52,078 nt of DNA from Mycobacterium sp. D16Q14 (GTDB lineage: Bacteria; Actinomycetota; Actinomycetes; Mycobacteriales; Mycobacteriaceae): positions 1 to 52,078 of the forward strand of contig MAEX01000028.1 in NCBI GenBank assembly GCA_002013415.1, given 5' to 3'. Shown here in pieces: positions 48,634 through 52,078 of this stretch; the stretch's first letter is position 1, and each line of letters starts with the position of its first letter. A model generated the notes under the pieces. That model was not told the origin of the DNA. It did not search any database and was given only the letters and a program-made list of their open reading frames with translations. A program made the translations under genes and the position numbers.

Positions 48634-49026
48634 ATTATGACGCAAGCCGGATGCGACCGCGCGTATTCCCGAACCCAGCTCTCCAGCAACACCGGCGACG
48701 ACTGTAGGCATCGGTTGAAACGGAATTGACTCTGCCCCAGGTTCTTTACCACAACCTGTCGCCGCGCACGGTGCGAAGATTCAGAAAGTGACCTAAACTT
48801 GGCCGAAACAAATTGGCTAAAAAGTGGATTCCTAGATCTGGCAGCCGCACCATCAAAGAGTCCATTGTTTCGCAGCCTGGGGTTGCGGTGTATTACGTCT
48901 ATTCCGCCCAGTTAGCCGATTGTCAAGGCCGACTGCGGCGTGAGCTGCGATACCTGGGGAAGCGACGCGAGCCTAACGGCGCACGCCGGGATGTCCGACT
49001 AGGGCCGCGGTGCGTCCTGTGGGTTG
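48634..49026. other. Intergenic, no confident gene
   Basis: About 390 bases upstream of the LLM oxidoreductase and downstream of the DUF2252 gene. A short plus-strand frame (48813-49067) runs into the end of the DUF2252 gene and has no domain signal. Promoter elements for the LLM gene probably lie near its start (CATAAT abuts the GTG). Confidence 0.5.
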
Positions 49027-50412
49027 CTACCAGGGGTGCTCGGCGGCGGGAACCGCGCCAGAGCTGATTGCCTGTTGTAGATCGGCGTGGTCGTCGTGGG
49101 TTTGCTTGGCGTAGGCAACTGCGAAGCCGTCGATCCCTGTGGCGAATGCGTCGCCGTTACCGATGTAGGCGGCGATCGCTGCGGGGTCGCCGCTGCGGGC
49201 GTGCGCCTTTGCGAGCGCACGCCCGCACACGGCCGCGAACTGGGGGAGGTAACCGGAAATCTGTTGGCCACTGGGAATGATCTTCATATCGCGGAATTGG
49301 CGGGCGTAGTAGTCCTCGTTACCGATGCGCATGTGGCCCAAGAAGATATCGCTGGCGGACTGCATGAGGCGCTGGCCGGCGACGACCCGTTGACCGGCGT
49401 TGTCGAACTCGCTGGGACCGAGAAAATCTTCGTATACTGAAGCGGTGGCCTGTTTGGCCTGGAAGAACACCGGCTGGCGGCCGCTGTCGCCTTCCATGAG
49501 ATGCAGCCATACCCGCATGCCCACGCTCCCGACCCCGACGATCTGCTGCACCGTATCGATGCGTTCGAATCGGTGGACTAGTCGGCGCAGGTGCGGGGGG
49601 ACCGAAGCGAGGTAGGTCTCGAAGAGCTGGTGGTAACTGCGGGCCCGCTCGTGTTCGGGGAGATCCTCGGCGATGCGTTTGAGGGGCTCCAAGGAGATTC
49701 GGCGGCGTCCGTTCTCGGTGACCAACAGCTGCCGCGCAACACCTTCGTGGGTGCGCTTCTGCGACCCCTTCGCGATTGTCTGTGCGGCGTCTTTGGCGAA
49801 CGTCGAGGACAGACCGGCAAGCGGGACATCCGATCTGATGTGGTCGTACCACACCTCGAGTTCGCCCATGTTCGCGTACTGAGCCATTGAGGTCCGGTAG
49901 GACGCGATAGCGGCGCGGACGGCTTCGGATGCGCCCTGATCTGCCACTCCCTCCGCGGAAGCGAGGACGTAGATGCTGGTCGCCAACCGCTTGACATCCC
50001 ATTCGAACGGGCCGGGAAGTGTCTCGTCGAAGTCGCGTGCGTCGAAAAGCAATTGGCGCTCGGGCGATGCCCACAGTCCGAAGTTGAGAATGTGTGCGTC
50101 GCCGCACATTTGGACTTGCAAGCCCGAGTGTGGTGCGGCGGCAAGGTCTGCGGCCATGACGGCGGCCGCGCCGCGCAGGTACGCCCAGGGGGAAGATGCC
50201 ATCCGCGCGTAACGCAGCGGCAGCAGCTGGGGGTCGCGCACGGCCTCCTGCGCGCGCAGCCTCTGAAGGGCCGGGACCTCCCGAACAGACGGATCCCAGT
50301 ACGCGGCCGCTCGGCGCGGAGCGCGCTTTCGAGCGCGACGCCCCTCTGCGGCGTCAGCGCTCACGGTGTCCGAGGATCGCGTCCGAACGCCGCTGCGGTC
50401 AGATGCAGTCAC
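49027..50412 (-). CDS. DUF2252 family protein
   Basis: A 461-residue protein of the DUF2252 family, which has a kinase-like (aminoglycoside phosphotransferase-related) core. It contains LQVQMCGDAHILNFGLWASP, the typical GDxHxxNFG catalytic-loop-like motif, then FDARDFDETLPGPFEWDVKR as the DFD/metal segment, and VFFQAKQATASVYEDFLGPS. A basic, Arg-rich start (RRARKRAPRRAAAYW) precedes it. Substrate unknown. Start GTG/ATG at 50412. It lies in the same orientation as the SDR upstream, 62 bases away. Confidence 0.87.
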   Translation of the reverse strand: MTASDRSGVRTRSSDTVSADAAEGRRARKRAPRRAAAYWDPSVREVPALQRLRAQEAVRDPQLLPLRYARMASSPWAYLRGAAAVMAADLAAAPHSGLQVQMCGDAHILNFGLWASPERQLLFDARDFDETLPGPFEWDVKRLATSIYVLASAEGVADQGASEAVRAAIASYRTSMAQYANMGELEVWYDHIRSDVPLAGLSSTFAKDAAQTIAKGSQKRTHEGVARQLLVTENGRRRISLEPLKRIAEDLPEHERARSYHQLFETYLASVPPHLRRLVHRFERIDTVQQIVGVGSVGMRVWLHLMEGDSGRQPVFFQAKQATASVYEDFLGPSEFDNAGQRVVAGQRLMQSASDIFLGHMRIGNEDYYARQFRDMKIIPSGQQISGYLPQFAAVCGRALAKAHARSGDPAAIAAYIGNGDAFATGIDGFAVAYAKQTHDDHADLQQAISSGAVPAAEHPW

Positions 50413-50474
50413 GTGACAGCTCCTAAGTTGATCCGAACGGCGGTAAGCGATTTCACCTAGGAGGGCGCGCCGCG

Positions 50475-51287
50475 CTAGCTGAGGCCGAAACGTTGTTTGA
50501 AGTTTGTGTAGAAGGTCTGGTCGTCCATTGAAGCTCGGTCTCCGAGCATTTGCTCAGCGTCCGACCCGGCGATGAAGCGGAGACGACCGCTGGTGTCGGT
50601 CGTCGCCTCGTACACGATCTGCGCTATCGCGGTCGGGTCAGTGCCAGCTTCGAGTCCCTCGACGACGCCGGTAACGCTCGCCGACAATGCCTGATACTCG
50701 ACAATGCGCGCATCGTCGGTGAAATCAAATGAACGGCGCCCGAAGTCGGTCTTGATACCGCCGGGCTCGACAATCTTCACCCGCGCACCGATGGCAGACA
50801 ACTCATACTGTAAGGCCTCCGAGATGCCCTCCACAGCGAACTTGCTGCCGTGGTAAAGCGTGCCCAAAGGCATGGCCAGTCGTCCTCCGACTGAGGAGAT
50901 GTTCACGACCACCCCGTCGTGGTTCCGGCGAAAATGCGGCAGCAGCGCCCGTGTGGTGGCGAGTAATCCGAGCACATTGACGCTGAACTGACGCTGGGCT
51001 GTGTCCCTCGTTATCAATTCCAGCGGGCCGTACGCGCCGTAGCCGGCATTGTTGATCAGTGCGTCGATGCGCCCGAATCGTCTGATTCCCGCTTCAACTG
51101 CCGAATCGATACTGTCCTGGTCTTCCACATCGAGGCGAGCCAACAGAACGTTATCCAGGGAGTCCAGTTCAGGGCGGTCAGCTGGAGACCGCATTGTCGC
51201 GATGACATTCCATCCGCGAGCCTGAAATAGCAGCGCGGTTGCGTGTCCCAGACCGCTTGAGGCGCCTGTGATCATGACGGTGTTCAT
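50475..51287 (-). CDS. SDR family oxidoreductase
   Basis: A 270-residue classical short-chain dehydrogenase. The cofactor motif is VMITGASSGLGHATALLF, followed by NNAGYGAYGPLEL, NISSVGGRLAMPLG and the catalytic YHGSKFAVEGISEAL. The C-terminal region (KIVEPGGIKTDFGRRSFDF) matches the oxidoreductases of unknown substrate common in actinobacteria. Its ATG overlaps the terminal TGA of the hydrolase remnant's frame (ATGA), so the two were once an operon. The closeness to DUF2252 may be coincidental. Confidence 0.87.
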   Translation of the reverse strand: MNTVMITGASSGLGHATALLFQARGWNVIATMRSPADRPELDSLDNVLLARLDVEDQDSIDSAVEAGIRRFGRIDALINNAGYGAYGPLELITRDTAQRQFSVNVLGLLATTRALLPHFRRNHDGVVVNISSVGGRLAMPLGTLYHGSKFAVEGISEALQYELSAIGARVKIVEPGGIKTDFGRRSFDFTDDARIVEYQALSASVTGVVEGLEAGTDPTAIAQIVYEATTDTSGRLRFIAGSDAEQMLGDRASMDDQTFYTNFKQRFGLS

Positions 51288-51501
51288 TGGTGCATCCTTC
51301 GCATATGAGGTTCAGGCGGGTCAACGCGCCCGATATCGCTGTGGTAGTTGAAGGGGTTCGTTAGCTTCGGGCGCGCCAGCCCAGCACCACCACAGCAGGA
51401 AGTAGCCCCTCGCCATGCGGGCGGTACACGTCGCCGACGACGTCCACGCCGTGGGAGGGGAAGCTGACCCTCTCCGTTGTGTAATTGCCATGTGCGGACA
51501 T
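51284..51501 (-). pseudogene. Truncated alpha/beta hydrolase upstream of the SDR
   Basis: An ATG at 51501 with AGGAG upstream opens a frame that reads like the start of a dienelactone-hydrolase-type protein (TERVSFPSHGVDVVGDVYRP, then LLPAVVVLGW) but stops at 51361 after 46 residues. A second frame from ~51357 to 51284 (TNPFNYHSDIGRVDPPEPHM) then ends coupled to the SDR start. The arrangement is best explained by an internal deletion with frameshift. All catalytic residues are lost. Confidence 0.6.
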
Positions 51502-51920
51502 ACGTCATTACTCCTGGTTCTGGTTGAACATCGCCGCACACCGTGTGGGTGCGGCGATTCGGCGAGTGCTCTGGCTACATACCCAGTTCCTGCCCGGTTG
51601 CGGCCGGATATGTAGAACTGGATTGCTCGCCCCCCTGCTGAGGCCAGCACTGGCCACACATCGAACGACGACGCCCACGGTATGAGCAAGTCATGCAGCT
51701 GAGCTTTCAAAATCGGGCATCCTTATGAAATCGGGTAGCGGGGTCACCTGAAGTAACCGGATGCAACGCCGCTGAGGCGCAGGCTGTGTATGGGAGCTAA
51801 CCTCTCAACAAACCAGGCGTGAGAATGATTTTGCGGCCACCCCATAGTCCGCAGCTAGTGACGCATTTCGATAGCTGAAATTGACGGCTAACAGGCTTGT
51901 GGGACGATAGGTCCTGTGGG
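51502..51920. other. Intergenic, no confident gene
   Basis: About 420 bases. It includes the upstream region of the hydrolase remnant. Open frames overlap on both strands without domain or ribosome-site support. A dyad-poor, mixed-composition stretch; nothing further can be supported. Confidence 0.45.
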
Positions 51921-52078
51921 ATGGCGCCTGGGCCTCGGCAAGGTGTGCGCAGGGCAAGCATTTCGCTGCGGCGCACACCCGGGGTCGTCATGACATCCCC
52001 CGCGGAAGTCGACTTTTCGTTCATCAGCCAAGACATCAACGGATCCTTCGATTGCACTTTCCGCCAGCCACATCAGGG
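51921..52078 (+). CDS. Possible 5' end of a gene running off the window
   Basis: From the ATG at 51921 (or 51990) a frame stays open to the window end: RRASISLRRTPGVVMTSPAE, then VDFSFISQDINGSFDCTFRQ. No domain is recognisable, and an opposite-strand frame (51797-52057) is also open, so the call is weak. The next kilobases to the right would decide it. Confidence 0.25.
   Translation, partial: MAPGPRQGVRRASISLRRTPGVVMTSPAEVDFSFISQDINGSFDCTFRQPHQ

Overview
The window is high-GC actinobacterial DNA. Its gene content is typically mycobacterial: lysin B, DUF732 and CDGP secreted proteins, an F420/deazaflavin oxidoreductase pair, a mycobacterial-type haem-binding protein, and a CcsA/ResB/CcdA cytochrome c system. 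From about 4.7 to 39.2 kb the gene order runs, in reverse, like the Mycobacterium tuberculosis Rv0547c-Rv0504c region as I remember it. The genes in common are an SDR, a VOC protein, pitA, DUF3349, menE, an MTA phosphorylase, menA, the ccs cluster, hemL, hemB-D-C-A, serB1 and a HadA-like protein. The missing PE/PPE and mmpL genes and the many rapid-grower accessory genes suggest a Mycobacteroides (M. abscessus/chelonae group) chromosome. That species call is inference.

Region A (1-4.7 kb) is the right end of an integrated mycobacteriophage. It holds the end of lysin A, then lysin B, a holin and a DUF2746-like membrane protein, and ends in a strong terminator. A minus-strand block follows: small exported proteins (DUF732-like, CDGP), one unknown gene and a tyrosine integrase. 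The phage/host junction lies between the integrase and the SDR at 4702.

Region B (4.7-24.3 kb) is core metabolism: phosphate uptake (pitA), menaquinone synthesis (menE, menA), MTA salvage, the four-protein cytochrome c maturation operon (TlpA-CcdA-ResB-CcsA) and hemL. Several small accessory genes are interleaved. They include a cupin under a SoxR/MerR-like operator, a Tat-lipoprotein superoxide dismutase broken by an internal deletion, and a two-gene HTH + ClpC-N-domain module preceded by two perfect TGTCAA-N6-TTGACA palindromes over a leaderless promoter. That module looks like a split version of the ClpC2 sensor/decoy and is the most interesting system here.

Region C (24.4-40.2 kb) carries an M13 metallopeptidase lipoprotein, a TauE/SafE exporter, a copper P-type ATPase under a CsoR/RicR-like palindrome, and a methyltransferase behind a 12-bp inverted repeat. 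Four small membrane proteins follow, then the haem operon hemA-hemC-hemD-hemB, serB1 and a HadA-like dehydratase.

Region D (39.2-52.1 kb) is accessory. An AraC regulator lies divergent to a secreted DUF1254 / haem-binding / duplicated-Cys-motif operon. The rest mixes intact genes (an alcohol dehydrogenase with clustered GATAG/CTATC operators, a MerR-type protein, an F420-type luciferase-like oxidoreductase, DUF2252, an SDR) with gene wreckage (a nitronate monooxygenase C-terminus, a tyrosine recombinase remnant, a truncated alpha/beta hydrolase) and long stretches with no convincing gene. No tRNA, rRNA, intact insertion sequence or CRISPR array was seen.
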